A stretch of 64,000 nt of DNA from Streptomyces sp. NBC_00102 (GCF_026343115.1 NZ_JAPEMC010000001.1:5187001-5251000); one strand, 5' to 3'. Numbered from the stretch's first letter, positions 51,904 to 62,243 are shown. The notes: generated from the letters alone by a model not told the origin. Translations and numbers: made by a program.

Positions 51904-52755
51904 ATGTCGTTGCGACCGTACGCGGGGGTGGTGCGGGGGGCGGTCCGGGCGTGGCACGCACCGGCCGCAGCGGAGCAGGCGCCGCCGGCCGTACGCGACC
52001 TGCGCGGCGGGGGGCGGGACGGACCGCGGCGGCTGGAATTCGGCCCCGGGGACGTCGTCGTCGTCTCCGGACTGCCCGGCAGCGGCAAGTCCACCCTGAT
52101 CCGGCGCACGGTCACCGTCCGCGCCGTCGACTCCCAGGACACCCGGGACCGCTTCACCGCGGCCCTGCCCCGCTTACTCCCGTACGCCCTCTACCGCCCG
52201 CTGGTCCGCGCCGCCCACTACTACGGGCTGCTCGGGGCGCTCCGCTCCGGCGCGGCGGTCGTCGTCCACGACTGCGGGACGCAGACCTGGGTACGCCGCT
52301 GGCTGGCCCGCCACGCGGTGCGCCGCGGCCGCACCCTCCACCTGGTGCTGCTCGACGTGACCCCCGAGACGGCCAGAGCGGGCCAGCGCGAACGCGGACG
52401 CGGTGTCTCCGGGTACGCCTTCGCCCGGCACCGGCGCGCGGTCGGCCGGCTGCTGCGCGACGCGGAGCGCGGCCTGCTGCCCCGGGGGTGCGCCTCCGCC
52501 GTGCTGCTGGACCGCCCGGCGGCGGGGGCGCTGCTCGCCCTCGCGTTCCCGGCGGCGGCCGAGGGGGCGGGGGAGGTGGCGACCGTCCCTACGGAGGCGG
52601 CGGCCGGGGCGGTGGACGCGGCGAAGGCTGCGGCCGTCCCTGCGGAGGTGGCGGTGTCCGAACCGCCGGAGGGCGTGCCGGGCGGGGTGCCCGGGATGCG
52701 GGAGAACACCGGGGACGGCAGCGTGGCCGGGACGCCGGGGCCCCGCGCCGGTTAG
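51904..52755 (+). CDS. P-loop (AAA/kinase-like) ATP-binding protein
   Basis: This 283-aa protein has a clear Walker A motif GLPGSGKST (about residues 54-62) and an overall shape of small zeta-toxin or adenylate-kinase-like P-loop kinases: VVVHDCGT as a Walker B-like strand and LVLLDVTPETARAGQRERGR as an arginine-rich lid. The substrate is unknown. The C-terminal 70 residues are Ala/Val/Pro-rich and probably disordered. ATG 51904 is preceded by AGGGGGAG. Codon 91 is TTA (52174-52176), so expression may be tied to bldA and development. It is divergent from the glycine operon. Confidence 0.75.
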   Translation: MSLRPYAGVVRGAVRAWHAPAAAEQAPPAVRDLRGGGRDGPRRLEFGPGDVVVVSGLPGSGKSTLIRRTVTVRAVDSQDTRDRFTAALPRLLPYALYRPLVRAAHYYGLLGALRSGAAVVVHDCGTQTWVRRWLARHAVRRGRTLHLVLLDVTPETARAGQRERGRGVSGYAFARHRRAVGRLLRDAERGLLPRGCASAVLLDRPAAGALLALAFPAAAEGAGEVATVPTEAAAGAVDAAKAAAVPAEVAVSEPPEGVPGGVPGMRENTGDGSVAGTPGPRAG

Positions 52756-52798
52756 TGTTTCTGCCGCAGGACACGGTCGACAAGAGGACGCAGAGGCA

Positions 52799-53557
52799 GT
52801 GGACATCCCGGCACAGACGTCGCCCCACCAGCTCCAGGGGTGGCCGGCGAACGAGTTCGAAGAAGTGCTCAGCGCCTCGATGGGCGTCCCCGGGGCGGGC
52901 GCCAGGCTCGTCGAGGTGCTCGGCCGCAGCCAGGTCTGGATCCCGCTGCCCAACGGTGGCGGCCCCACCAGCGCCGACCTCGACCTGCCGACGATCGAGC
53001 TCGACGGCGCCGCCTTCGTCCCCGTCTTCAGCTCCGAGGCACAGTTCCTGAGCTGTGTCGGCACCCACCTCTCCTTCGCCGTCGCGCCCGCCCGCGAGTT
53101 CGCGCGCGGACTCCCCCCGCAGCTGGGCATCGCGGTCAACCCCGGCGGTGCGGTGGGACTTCCGCTGCCGCCCGCCGCCGTCGCCGATCTCTGCCGCGCC
53201 GGTAACACCCCGCTGGACGGGCCGGCCGGCGGTGGCCGGGTGCGGCTCTGGGAGCCGGACTGGAAGGAGGAGCCGGTCGACTTCCTCGCCGCCGTGTCCG
53301 CGGAGTTCCGGCAGACCGGTGTGGTCGCCACCGCCCGGCGCGCGCTGGCCAGCATCGAGGGCGGCGACCCCGTCCTCTTCGTCGGCGTCCAGCTCTCGGC
53401 GTGGAACGAGACCACCCAGGGTGCGCCCATGGACGCGCTGGGCCGCGCGCTCGGCCGCGTGCAGGTGCCGTGGCCCGTCAACCTGGTTCTGCTCGACATG
53501 GCGCAGGACCCGGTCGGCGACTGGATGATGGAGAAGGTACGGCCGTTCTTCCAGTGA
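52799..53557 (+). CDS. SseB-like protein (enhanced serine sensitivity family)
   Basis: This cytoplasmic protein of about 252 aa resembles the SseB family: NEFEEVLSASMGVPGAGARLVEVL, FVPVFSSEAQFLSCVG with the typical pattern for the N-terminal SseB domain, and a second domain ending in VLLDMAQDPVGDWMMEKVRPFF. The family is named for altered serine sensitivity in E. coli, but its biochemistry is poorly known. Here it lies near serine and glycine genes. The start is GTG 52799 with AGAGG upstream. A second SseB-like gene follows after about 290 bp. Confidence 0.75.
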   Translation: MDIPAQTSPHQLQGWPANEFEEVLSASMGVPGAGARLVEVLGRSQVWIPLPNGGGPTSADLDLPTIELDGAAFVPVFSSEAQFLSCVGTHLSFAVAPAREFARGLPPQLGIAVNPGGAVGLPLPPAAVADLCRAGNTPLDGPAGGGRVRLWEPDWKEEPVDFLAAVSAEFRQTGVVATARRALASIEGGDPVLFVGVQLSAWNETTQGAPMDALGRALGRVQVPWPVNLVLLDMAQDPVGDWMMEKVRPFFQ

Positions 53558-53591
53558 CCGGCCAGGGGGCGACCGGTTGCCGGTCCGTTAC

Positions 53592-53666
53592 CGGCCGGGA
53601 GCGACAAGACAACGGCCGGGAGCGACAAGACGACGGCCGGGAGCGACAAGACGACGGCCGGGAGCG
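53592..53666. repeat. 21-bp tandem repeat between the SseB-like genes
   Basis: Three full units of CGGCCGGGAGCGACAAGACRA (53592-53612, 53613-53633, 53634-53654) and a partial fourth. Units 2 and 3 are identical; unit 1 differs by one base. Confidence 0.9.
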
Positions 53667-53843
53667 GCCGGTTGCCGCGCGGGCCGTCCGAGGCGCGGGA
53701 CGGGCCCGCCGTGTCCGGCATGTCGGATGGTGGCGTCAAGTCGGTGTCAGTAAGGGCGCATAAGCTGGTTTGATGGCGAGGTCGCTCCCGCACGCCCGGG
53801 GGTGCCGCGCGACACGGTGAATCGACGAGGGGCGGGACCCAGG

Positions 53844-54629
53844 GTGAGTGCGTCAGGCACGGCGGCGGCCGGGCAGGTCGAACACATGCTGCGCCAGGTG
53901 ACCCCGGGGCGCTTCGACGCGTACGAAGAGCTGCTGAGAGCCCTGTCGGACGGTCAGGTCTGGATGCTGCTCTGGCACGGCACGGCCGGTTCCCCGGACG
54001 CCCAGTACGGCAACATCGGTGTGGACGGCCTCGGTTACGCCCCCTGTGTGACCTCCGCCCAGGAGCTCGCGGCCAGCGGCTGGAACCGCGCCCACGAGGT
54101 GATCACCGGCCGGGAGATCGCCCGTTCGCTCTTCCCCGACCACTGGGGAATCTGGCTCAACCCGCACACCCCCGGCGGCGGCGTCGGCATCCCCTGGCTG
54201 GACCTGCGCCGGATCGCCAACGGTCTCGACCGGCTGCCCGCCGGTCCGCTCACCCTCTCCGAACCCGCCGTCGAGATCCCGCAGTTCTACGCGCTGCTGT
54301 CGCAGAACGCGCACCGCACCCCGGCGGTCCGCTCGCTGCGCCGCGCCTGGGTGCAGCCGGCGCTCGGCGCCCCGTACCTCGCCATCGGGCTCGACCTCTA
54401 CGACACCGGGCGGGCCGCCGTCGAGTCCGCCCGCGCGATGATGGCGCAGACGATCGGCGCCGTCCCGGAGGGGCTTCCGGTCTCCACGGTCGCGATGTCC
54501 GACGACTACGACCCGGTCGCTATGTGGCTGCGGGCCAACTCCCGTCCGTTCTACGACCGGGAGGCGCACGCGCAGCCCGTCGCGCCGCCGCCCGCGGCCC
54601 CCGGTTACGGCTACCCGCCCACGTACTGA
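53844..54629 (+). CDS. SseB-like protein, second copy
   Basis: This protein of about 261 aa has an SseB-type N-terminal domain (DAYEELLRALSDGQVWMLLWHGTAGSPDAQYGNI, APCVTSAQELAASGWN, ITGREIARSLFPDHWGIWLNPH) and a C-terminal SseB domain (AVRSLRRAWVQPALGAPYLAIGLDLYD). It ends in a Pro/Ala/Tyr tail. It is a distant paralogue of the gene before it. The start is uncertain: GTG 53844 gives the expected short N-terminus, while an in-frame start at 53802 would add 14 residues. Function is unknown beyond the family name. Confidence 0.7.
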   Translation: MSASGTAAAGQVEHMLRQVTPGRFDAYEELLRALSDGQVWMLLWHGTAGSPDAQYGNIGVDGLGYAPCVTSAQELAASGWNRAHEVITGREIARSLFPDHWGIWLNPHTPGGGVGIPWLDLRRIANGLDRLPAGPLTLSEPAVEIPQFYALLSQNAHRTPAVRSLRRAWVQPALGAPYLAIGLDLYDTGRAAVESARAMMAQTIGAVPEGLPVSTVAMSDDYDPVAMWLRANSRPFYDREAHAQPVAPPPAAPGYGYPPTY

Positions 54630-54666
54630 CGCGTCCGCGCCCCGAGGACACTCTCACCGGCCCGCC

Positions 54667-54688
54667 CCGGCGCGCTGTTCCGCGCCGG
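54667..54688 (+). terminator. terminator after the second SseB-like gene
   Basis: CCGGCGCG (54667-54674) and CGCGCCGG (54681-54688) pair with a 6-nt loop, 37 bp after the stop codon. Confidence 0.7.
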
Positions 54689-54810
54689 CCCCGGCCGACC
54701 GCAGGGGTGAAGTGACCTGCGCTTTTCAGCCGTTTCCGGTTCCTCGCACCGTCGCCCTCGCCCCTGTGTCCGTGCCCGGGAGCGTCGCGCGTGAGGCCTT
54801 TCACGCCTTT

Positions 54811-54829
54811 TTCACCGCTGAGCGGTGAA
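54811..54829. promoter_or_regulatory. 19-bp palindrome, operator candidate
   Basis: TTCACCGCT and AGCGGTGAA flank a single G. It sits 330 bp upstream of the transporter operon in an otherwise gene-free stretch. Confidence 0.4.
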
Positions 54830-55160
54830 GCGTGCCCCCTGATGGGTACATCGTTCCCATGTGTGGCATGTACCGCTCTGACCACTCCTGCCGCTCGACA
54901 TGGCGTTGACCCTCATCTGTGATCAATTGGATTTCAACTGTGTTGCGTCCGGGGGTCGTTCACAGGCGTCCGGATAACGGATCGACCACGTCGGATCACG
55001 GTTAGGCATCCATTCGCCGTCAAGTCTGGCAACAGATCACGACGGGGATGAAGACTCCCGCTCCAAGGGGCGCTCGGTCCCGAGCCACCACCGGACGAAA
55101 CCGCCGCCACCGCGGCACGTGTGAGCCGGCCACCGCCGGTTGAGAGGGGTCCCTGCCACG

Positions 55161-56162
55161 ATGACGGCACCACTGCACGAGCCGACAACGGAAGCGGCCC
55201 CTCCGGCGGGATTCGAAGCGGGCTCGGCGCCCGGGAAGGCGGTGCAGGGCCGTTCCCTCGGCCGTATCGCCTGGGAGCGGCTGAAGCGGGACAAGGTGGC
55301 CCTCGGTGGCGGCATCGTGGTGCTGTTCCTGGTCGTGGTCGCGCTGCTGGCGCCCGTGATCACCCATCTGGTCGGCCAGTCCCCCTACGACCACCACGAA
55401 GAGCTGATCGACCCTCTGTTCTCCACGCCCACCGGCTCGTACGGGGCGATCAGCGGGGACCACTGGTTCGGCGTGGAGCCGGTCAACGGCCGCGACATCT
55501 TCGCCCGCATCGTCTACGGGGCCCGGGTCTCCCTCCTCGTGGGCTTCCTCTCGGCCCTCGTCGCCATCGTGCTCGGCACCGTCCTCGGCGTGCTCGCGGG
55601 GTTCTTCGGCGGCTGGCTGGACGCGGTCATCAGTCGTGTGATGGACATGCTGCTCTCGTTCCCGCAGCTGCTCTTCATCATCGCGCTGGTGTCCGTCATG
55701 CCCAACAAGCTGCTGGGACTGGAGGGTTCGGGTGTCCGCCTCTTCGTGATGATCCTCGTCATCGGCTTCTTCGGATGGCCGTACGTCGGACGCGTGGTGC
55801 GAGGGCAGACCCTGTCCCTCCGCGAGCGGGAGTACGTGGACGCGGCGCGCAGCCTGGGCGCGGGACGGTTCTACATCCTCTTCAAGGAGCTGCTGCCCAA
55901 CCTGGTGGCGCCGATCATCGTCTACGCCACGATGATGATCCCCACCAACATCCTCACCGAGGCGGCCCTGAGCTTCCTGGGTGTCGGAGTGAAGCCGCCC
56001 TCCGCCTCCTGGGGCCAGATGCTGTCGGCCGCTCTGAGCTACTACGAGTCGGACCCGATGTACATGGTCATCCCCGGCGTGGCGATCTTCATCACCGTCC
56101 TCTCCTTCAACCTCTTCGGCGACGGCGTGCGTGACGCGCTCGACCCGAAGGGTTCTCGCTGA
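55161..56162 (+). CDS. oligopeptide/dipeptide ABC transporter permease (OppC/DppC family)
   Basis: This inner-membrane permease of 333 aa has an N-terminal cytoplasmic arm, a first helix (LGGGIVVLFLVVVALLAPVI) and five further helices. The EAA loop EREYVDAARSLGAGRFYILFKELLPN docks the ATPase. It is the first gene of a five-gene import operon: permease C, lipoprotein, permease B, ATPase D, ATPase F. The leading position of the C-type permease is less usual, since B normally precedes C. ATG 55161 is the most likely start; the nearest purine-rich site is 13 bp upstream. Confidence 0.93.
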   Translation: MTAPLHEPTTEAAPPAGFEAGSAPGKAVQGRSLGRIAWERLKRDKVALGGGIVVLFLVVVALLAPVITHLVGQSPYDHHEELIDPLFSTPTGSYGAISGDHWFGVEPVNGRDIFARIVYGARVSLLVGFLSALVAIVLGTVLGVLAGFFGGWLDAVISRVMDMLLSFPQLLFIIALVSVMPNKLLGLEGSGVRLFVMILVIGFFGWPYVGRVVRGQTLSLREREYVDAARSLGAGRFYILFKELLPNLVAPIIVYATMMIPTNILTEAALSFLGVGVKPPSASWGQMLSAALSYYESDPMYMVIPGVAIFITVLSFNLFGDGVRDALDPKGSR

Positions 56163-56222
56163 CTGCCGTACCACGGAGCCCGTGCACCGCACGGGCCGAT
56201 CTACACACGGAGGATCCGAAAC

Positions 56223-58013
56223 GTGACGACTCGACGGAACACACGGCGCAAGCAGGCCGTGGCCGCTGCGGCCGTGGTCGCGGCACTGCTCTCCACGGCG
56301 GCCTGCGGCGGCGGTGGCGACGACGGCAAGGACAGCGGCGGCGGCTCCGCCAACGCGGCCGGCTTCGACGCGGCGAACAACAAGGTCGCCAACGCCTCGG
56401 CGAAGGCGGGCGGCGAGCTGAAGTTCGCCGGCGCGCAGGATGCCGACTCCTGGGACACCACGCGTGGTTACTACGGCTTCGTGTGGAACTTCATGCGCTA
56501 CTACAGCCGTCAGCTGGTCACCAGCAAGACGGCCCCGGGCGCGGGCGGCACCGAGCTCACCCCGGACCTCGCCGCCGAGCGCGCGAAGATAACGGACGAC
56601 GGCAAGACCTACACGTACACCCTGCGCGACGGGGTCACGTGGGAGGACGGCAAGCCGATCACCTCGAAGGACGTCAAGTACGGCATCGAGCGCCAGTGGG
56701 CGCAGGACGTGCTGTCCGGCGGCCCGGTCTACCTGCGCGACATCCTCGACCCCAAGGGCGAGTACAAGGGTCCGTACAAGGACACCTCCGCCGACCACCT
56801 GGGCCTGAAGGCGATCGACACCCCGGACGACAAGACGATCGTCTTCCACCTGCCCACGGCCAACAGCGACTTCGAGGAGATCCTCGCGCTGACCTCGTCC
56901 TCGCCGGTCCGGCAGGACAAGGACACCAAGTCGAAGTACGGCCTCAAGCCGTTCTCCTCGGGCCCGTACAAGTTCGAGTCGTACACGCCCAACAAGGGCC
57001 TCGTGCTGGTCCGCAACGAGAACTGGAAGCAGGCTTCCGACCCGGTCCGCAAGGCGCTGCCGGACAAGATCTCGCTGACCCTGTTCTCCAACGCGGACGA
57101 CATGGACAACAAGCTGCTCAGCGGCGAGTACGACCTCGATGTCAACCAGACGGGTCTCTCCCCGCAGGGCCGCACCAAGGCGCTCAAGGAGTCCAAGGAG
57201 AACCTGGACAACCCGGTCTCCGGCTACATCCGCTACGCCGTCTTCCCGCAGAGCGTCGCGCCGTTCGACAACATCCACTGCCGCAAGGCCGTGATCTACG
57301 GAGCCGACCACAAGTCGCTCCAGACCGCGCGCGGCGGCCCGGTCGCCGGTGGTGACATCGGCACCAACATGCTGCCCCCGTCGGTGCCCGGCGCCGAGGG
57401 CCAGAAGTACGACCCGTACGGTCTCGCCGCCAACGACGGTGCCGCGGACGTCACGAAGGCCAAGGAAGAGCTGGCCGCCTGCGGCAAGCCGGACGGCTTC
57501 TCCACCACCATCGCGGTCCGCAACAACAAGCCCGTCGAGGTGGCCACCGCCGAGTCGCTCCAGGCGTCCCTCGCCAAGGTCGGCATCAAGGTCGACATCG
57601 ACCAGTACGACGGTGCGCAGACCTCGGGCATCATCGGCAACCCGACCGTGGTCAAGCAGAAGGGCTACGGCATCATCATCATGGGCTGGGGCCCCGACTT
57701 CCCCTCGGTCCAGGGCTTCGGTCAGCCCCTCTGGGACAGCAAGTACATCCTGGAGAGCGGTAACAACAACTTCGCCCTGATCAAGGACAAGGCGATCGAC
57801 GGGAACTTCGACAAGTACTCCGTCGAGCTCGACGACGCGAAGAAGACCGCTCTGTCCACCGAGATCAACCACCAGGTGATGGAGGGCGGTTACTACCTGC
57901 CCTTCGTCTTCGAGAAGTTCATCAACTTCCGCTCCTCGCGTCTGACGAACGTCTACACCACCGACGCCTACAGCGGGATGTACGACTTCGTCAGCCTGGG
58001 CGTCGAGAAGTAA
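56223..58013 (+). CDS. extracellular solute-binding lipoprotein, family 5 (OppA/DppA-like)
   Basis: This peptide-binding lipoprotein of 596 aa has a positively charged N-terminus (RRNTRRK), a short hydrophobic stretch and a lipobox LLSTAAC with the lipidated residue at Cys28. A Gly/Asp/Ser-rich linker and the family 5 binding domain follow (TYTLRDGVTWEDGKPITSKDVKYGIER, FSSGPYKFESY, IIMGWGPDFPSVQGF). It captures oligopeptides outside the membrane for the permeases encoded beside it. GTG 56223 has GGAGGATC upstream. A long perfect hairpin follows the gene. Confidence 0.95.
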   Translation: MTTRRNTRRKQAVAAAAVVAALLSTAACGGGGDDGKDSGGGSANAAGFDAANNKVANASAKAGGELKFAGAQDADSWDTTRGYYGFVWNFMRYYSRQLVTSKTAPGAGGTELTPDLAAERAKITDDGKTYTYTLRDGVTWEDGKPITSKDVKYGIERQWAQDVLSGGPVYLRDILDPKGEYKGPYKDTSADHLGLKAIDTPDDKTIVFHLPTANSDFEEILALTSSSPVRQDKDTKSKYGLKPFSSGPYKFESYTPNKGLVLVRNENWKQASDPVRKALPDKISLTLFSNADDMDNKLLSGEYDLDVNQTGLSPQGRTKALKESKENLDNPVSGYIRYAVFPQSVAPFDNIHCRKAVIYGADHKSLQTARGGPVAGGDIGTNMLPPSVPGAEGQKYDPYGLAANDGAADVTKAKEELAACGKPDGFSTTIAVRNNKPVEVATAESLQASLAKVGIKVDIDQYDGAQTSGIIGNPTVVKQKGYGIIIMGWGPDFPSVQGFGQPLWDSKYILESGNNNFALIKDKAIDGNFDKYSVELDDAKKTALSTEINHQVMEGGYYLPFVFEKFINFRSSRLTNVYTTDAYSGMYDFVSLGVEK

Positions 58014-58073
58014 TCAGTCCCCGGCACACCCGCCGAACGGCACGAAAGGCAGGTGAAGGCCGGAGCGGTACGA

Positions 58074-58108
58074 CCGCGGGCCACCGGAGGACCTCCGGTG
58101 GCCCGCGG
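58074..58108 (+). other. 35-bp perfect palindrome between lipoprotein and permease genes
   Basis: Seventeen-base arms (58074-58090 and 58092-58108) flank a single A. In RNA it would form a very stable hairpin 60 bp after the lipoprotein stop and 21 bp before the next start. A partial terminator or mRNA-stability element that keeps the binding protein more abundant than the permease is the likely role. Confidence 0.8.
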
Positions 58109-58128
58109 ACCCCGCCGGGCCGAGAGCA

Positions 58129-59123
<995 letters not shown>

Positions 59124-59127
<4 letters not shown>

Positions 59128-60224
59128 CCGAGCTGAGCAAGAGCGGGACGGCCGTGCCGGAGGCAGCCGCCCCCGCCTCGCCCGCACCCGGCGCCTTCCT
59201 CGACGTCCGCGACCTGAAGGTGCACTTCCCGACCGACGACGGACTGGTCAAGTCCGTGGACGGACTGAGCTTCACGCTGGAGAAGGGCAAGACCCTCGGC
59301 ATCGTGGGCGAGTCCGGCTCCGGCAAGTCCGTCACCTCGCTCGGCATCATGGGCCTGCACACGGCCGGCCAGTACGGCAAGCGCAAGGCCCAGTTGTCCG
59401 GAGAGATCTGGCTGGACGGCACCGAACTGCTCTCCAGCGACCCGGACAAGGTCCGCAGGCTGCGCGGCCGCAACATGGCGATGATCTTCCAGGACCCGCT
59501 CTCCGCGCTGCACCCGTACTACACGATCGGCAAGCAGATCGTGGAGGCGTACCGGGTCCACCACGACGTGGACAAGAAGAAGGCCCGCGCCCGCGCCATC
59601 GAGATGCTCGACCGGGTCGGCATCCCGCAGCCGGACAAGCGCGTCGACAGCTACCCGCACGAGTTCTCCGGCGGGATGCGCCAGCGCGCCATGATCGCGA
59701 TGTCGCTGGTCAACAACCCCGAACTGCTCATCGCGGACGAGCCGACCACCGCCCTGGACGTCACCGTCCAGGCGCAGATCCTCGACCTCATCCGCGACCT
59801 GCAGAAGGAGTTCGGCTCCGCCGTCATCGTCATCACCCACGACCTCGGCGTCGTCGCCGAACTCGCCGACGACATCCTCGTGATGTACGGCGGACGCTGC
59901 GTGGAGCGCGGACCGGCCGAGAAGGTCTTCTACGAGCCGCGCCACCCCTACACCTGGGGGCTGCTGGGCTCGATGCCGCGCCTGGACCGTGAGCAGACCG
60001 ACCGGCTCATCCCGGTCAAGGGCTCGCCGCCCTCGCTGATCAACCTGCCTTCCGGCTGCGCCTTCAACCCGCGTTGTCCCTACGCGGACCTACCCAAGGA
60101 CAACGTCACCCGTACCGTGCGGCCCGAGCTGCTGGAGGTGGAGAGCCGGCACTGGTCGGCCTGCCACCTCTCCCCGGAGCAGCGGGAGCGCATCTGGACC
60201 GAAGAGATTGCGCCCAAGCTGTGA
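59124..60224 (+). CDS. oligopeptide ABC transporter ATP-binding protein (OppD family)
   Basis: This cytoplasmic ATPase of 366 aa has Walker [10 protein letters not shown]-loop [10 protein letters not shown], signature FSGGMRQR, Walker [13 protein letters not shown] and a switch histidine in ITHDLG. The C-terminal oligopeptide-transporter extension (CAFNPRCPY and a later Cys-containing segment) marks the Opp/Dpp subfamily, which can bind an Fe-S cluster there. It drives peptide import with the OppF-like partner encoded next. Confidence 0.95.
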
Positions 60225-61483
60225 GCCACGACGAAGCAGTGACGAGCACGCCGAACGAGCCGGTCCCCCCGCACACCGGGGGGACGTCCACCGCCCAGGT
60301 GCCCGCACCCCGCGCCGGCAAGGGCGTCGCCCAGGGCGAGGTGCTGCTCCGGGTCAAGGGGCTGGAGAAGCACTTCCCGATCAAGAAGGGCCTGCTCCAG
60401 CGCACCGCCGGAGCCGTACGGGCCGTCGACGGGCTGGACTTCGAGGTCCGCGCGGGGGAGACCCTGGGCGTCGTCGGCGAGTCCGGGTGCGGCAAGTCGA
60501 CGATGGGCCGGCTGATCACCCGGCTGCTGGAACCCACGGCGGGCACCGTCGAGTTCGAGGGCACCGACATCACGCACCTCGGGGTCGGCCGGATGCGCCC
60601 GTTCCGGCGCGACATGCAGATGATCTTCCAGGACCCGTACTCCTCGCTGAACCCCCGCCACACCATCGGCACCATCGTCAGCGCCCCCTTCAAGCTCCAG
60701 GGCGTCACCCCGGACGGCGGCGTCAAGAAGGAGGTGCAGCGGCTGCTGGAGGTGGTCGGCCTCAACCCCGAGCACTACAACCGCTATCCGCACGAGTTCT
60801 CCGGCGGGCAGCGCCAGCGCATCGGCATCGCCCGCGCGCTCGCGCTCAACCCGAAGCTGGTCGTCGCCGACGAGCCCGTCTCCGCACTGGACGTCTCCAT
60901 CCAGGCGCAGGTGGTGAATCTGCTCGACGACCTCCAGACCGAGCTGGGCCTCACCTACGTGATCATCGCCCACGACCTGTCGGTGGTCCGGCACGTCTCG
61001 GACCGGATCGCGGTGATGTACCTCGGCAAGATCGTGGAGCTCGCCGACCGCGAGTCGCTCTACAAGGCGCCGATGCACCCGTACACCAAGGCGCTGCTCT
61101 CCGCCGTGCCGATCCCGGACCCCCGGCGCCGGAACGCCAAGAGCGAGCGCATCCTGCTCACCGGCGACGTCCCCTCGCCGATCTCGCCGCCCAGCGGCTG
61201 CCGCTTCCACACCAGGTGCTGGAAGGCGACGGAGGTCTGCCGCACGCAGGAGCCTCCGCTGATCGCGCTGCGGACCGGGCACCAAGTGGCCTGCCACCAC
61301 CCCGAGAACGCGCCGGACCAGGCCCCGGGCGAGGCCGTACTGCCCCTGGCGCGCGAGGCCATCGTGGCCGCAGGCCCGAAGGCCGCCGAACCGGAGGCGC
61401 CCGAACCGGAGGCCACCGGGGCCACGGAGGCCACCGGGGACACCGGGGCCACCGGGGACACGGAGGACGGCATCAAGGAGTAG
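60221..61483 (+). CDS. oligopeptide ABC transporter ATP-binding protein (OppF family)
   Basis: This ATPase of about 420 aa has Walker [11 protein letters not shown]-loop [11 protein letters not shown], signature FSGGQRQR, Walker [13 protein letters not shown] and AHDLSVV for the switch. The OppF-type C-terminal cysteine segment is present (CRFHTRC and [11 protein letters not shown]). I start it at GTG 60221, which overlaps the OppD stop (GTGA); GTG 60239 is an alternative. The last 40 residues are an acidic Glu/Ala/Thr/Gly-rich tail with repeating EATGDT-like units, not usual for the family and probably disordered. Confidence 0.93.
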   Translation: MSHDEAVTSTPNEPVPPHTGGTSTAQVPAPRAGKGVAQGEVLLRVKGLEKHFPIKKGLLQRTAGAVRAVDGLDFEVRAGETLGVVGESGCGKSTMGRLITRLLEPTAGTVEFEGTDITHLGVGRMRPFRRDMQMIFQDPYSSLNPRHTIGTIVSAPFKLQGVTPDGGVKKEVQRLLEVVGLNPEHYNRYPHEFSGGQRQRIGIARALALNPKLVVADEPVSALDVSIQAQVVNLLDDLQTELGLTYVIIAHDLSVVRHVSDRIAVMYLGKIVELADRESLYKAPMHPYTKALLSAVPIPDPRRRNAKSERILLTGDVPSPISPPSGCRFHTRCWKATEVCRTQEPPLIALRTGHQVACHHPENAPDQAPGEAVLPLAREAIVAAGPKAAEPEAPEPEATGATEATGDTGATGDTEDGIKE

Positions 61484-61506
61484 CACCGGCACAATTGTCC
61501 GGTGCT
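61482..61506 (+). promoter_or_regulatory. hairpin spanning the oppF stop and the TRIC start
   Basis: AGCACCGG (61482-61489) and CCGGTGCT (61499-61506) pair with a 9-nt loop. The left arm begins within the oppF stop codon and the right arm covers the GTG start of the next gene, so folding could hide that start. Confidence 0.55.
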
Positions 61507-62173
61507 CACCGAACTGTTCACGCCCTCCGTCCAGCACGCGCTCGATGTCGTCGGGATCTTCTTCTTCGCGATCTCCGGCGCTCTGCTCGCCGTACGCAAG
61601 AACTTCGATGTCTTCGGCATCGCGGTCCTCGCCGAGGTGACCGCGCTGGGCGGAGGGATTTTCCGTGACCTGATCATCGGGGCCGTGCCGCCGGCCGCCT
61701 TCACCGACCTCGGCTACTTCCTCACCCCGCTGATCGCGGCCGCCCTGGTCTTCTTCCTCCACCCGCACGTCGAGCGCATCCAGGTCGGCGTCAACGTCTT
61801 CGACGCGGCGGGGCTCGGCCTCTTCGCGGTGAGCGGCACGACCAAGGCGTACGACTACGGGCTCGGGCTCACCTCCTCCGTCGCGCTCGGCCTCGCGACG
61901 GCGGTCGGGGGCGGGGTGCTGCGGGACGTACTGGCCAACGAGGTGCCCTCGCTGCTGCGCTGGGACCGGGACCTGTACGCGGTGCCCGCGCTCGTCGGGG
62001 CCTCCATGGTCGCGCTCTGCATCCAGTTCGACGCCCTGAACGGCCTGACCACGGGCTTCGCGGTCGTCACCGGGTTCGTGCTGCGGCTGCTGGCGATGCG
62101 GTTCCACTGGCGGGCCCCGCGTGCGTACAACCGCCGGTCGGCAAGCGGCGAGGAGCGGACGGCGGGCATCTGA
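61502..62173 (+). CDS. TRIC-type (UPF0126) cation channel family membrane protein
   Basis: This 223-aa membrane protein has about seven helices in two repeats, each with the family motif GGGxxRD (GGGIFRDLI and GGGVLRDVL). Prokaryotic TRIC proteins form trimeric channels permeable to monovalent cations; older annotation calls them UPF0126. It lies 18 bp after the transporter operon but has its own hairpin at the start. The physiological role is not known. The start is GTG 61502, with no clear ribosome-binding site. Confidence 0.88.
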   Translation: MLTELFTPSVQHALDVVGIFFFAISGALLAVRKNFDVFGIAVLAEVTALGGGIFRDLIIGAVPPAAFTDLGYFLTPLIAAALVFFLHPHVERIQVGVNVFDAAGLGLFAVSGTTKAYDYGLGLTSSVALGLATAVGGGVLRDVLANEVPSLLRWDRDLYAVPALVGASMVALCIQFDALNGLTTGFAVVTGFVLRLLAMRFHWRAPRAYNRRSASGEERTAGI

Positions 62174-62243
62174 GAAGGCCGCTCCCGGGCCTCCGTCCCT
62201 GGAAAGCTACCGCTCAGTAATTCGTCGGTGTAGCGTGCACGGC

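Larger units (their letters stand above)
54630..55160. other. 531-bp intergenic region before the oligopeptide transporter operon
   Basis: It contains a terminator for the SseB-like gene, a 19-bp palindrome at 54811-54829, and an AT-richer stretch at about 54890-54950. In that stretch TTGACC could be a -35 element for the transporter operon, without a convincing -10. No coding gene is visible. Confidence 0.6.

Noticed and set aside
53592..53666. CRISPR-like array
   Set aside because: The units are contiguous with no spacers.
53577..53793. Possible small protein with repeated LPAVVLS units on the minus strand
   Set aside because: It is just translation of the 21-bp tandem repeat; no ribosome-binding site or homologous family is visible.
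54934..55188. 84-aa minus-strand frame in the gap before the transporter operon
   Set aside because: No ribosome-binding site and no recognisable motif; it overlaps the transporter start.
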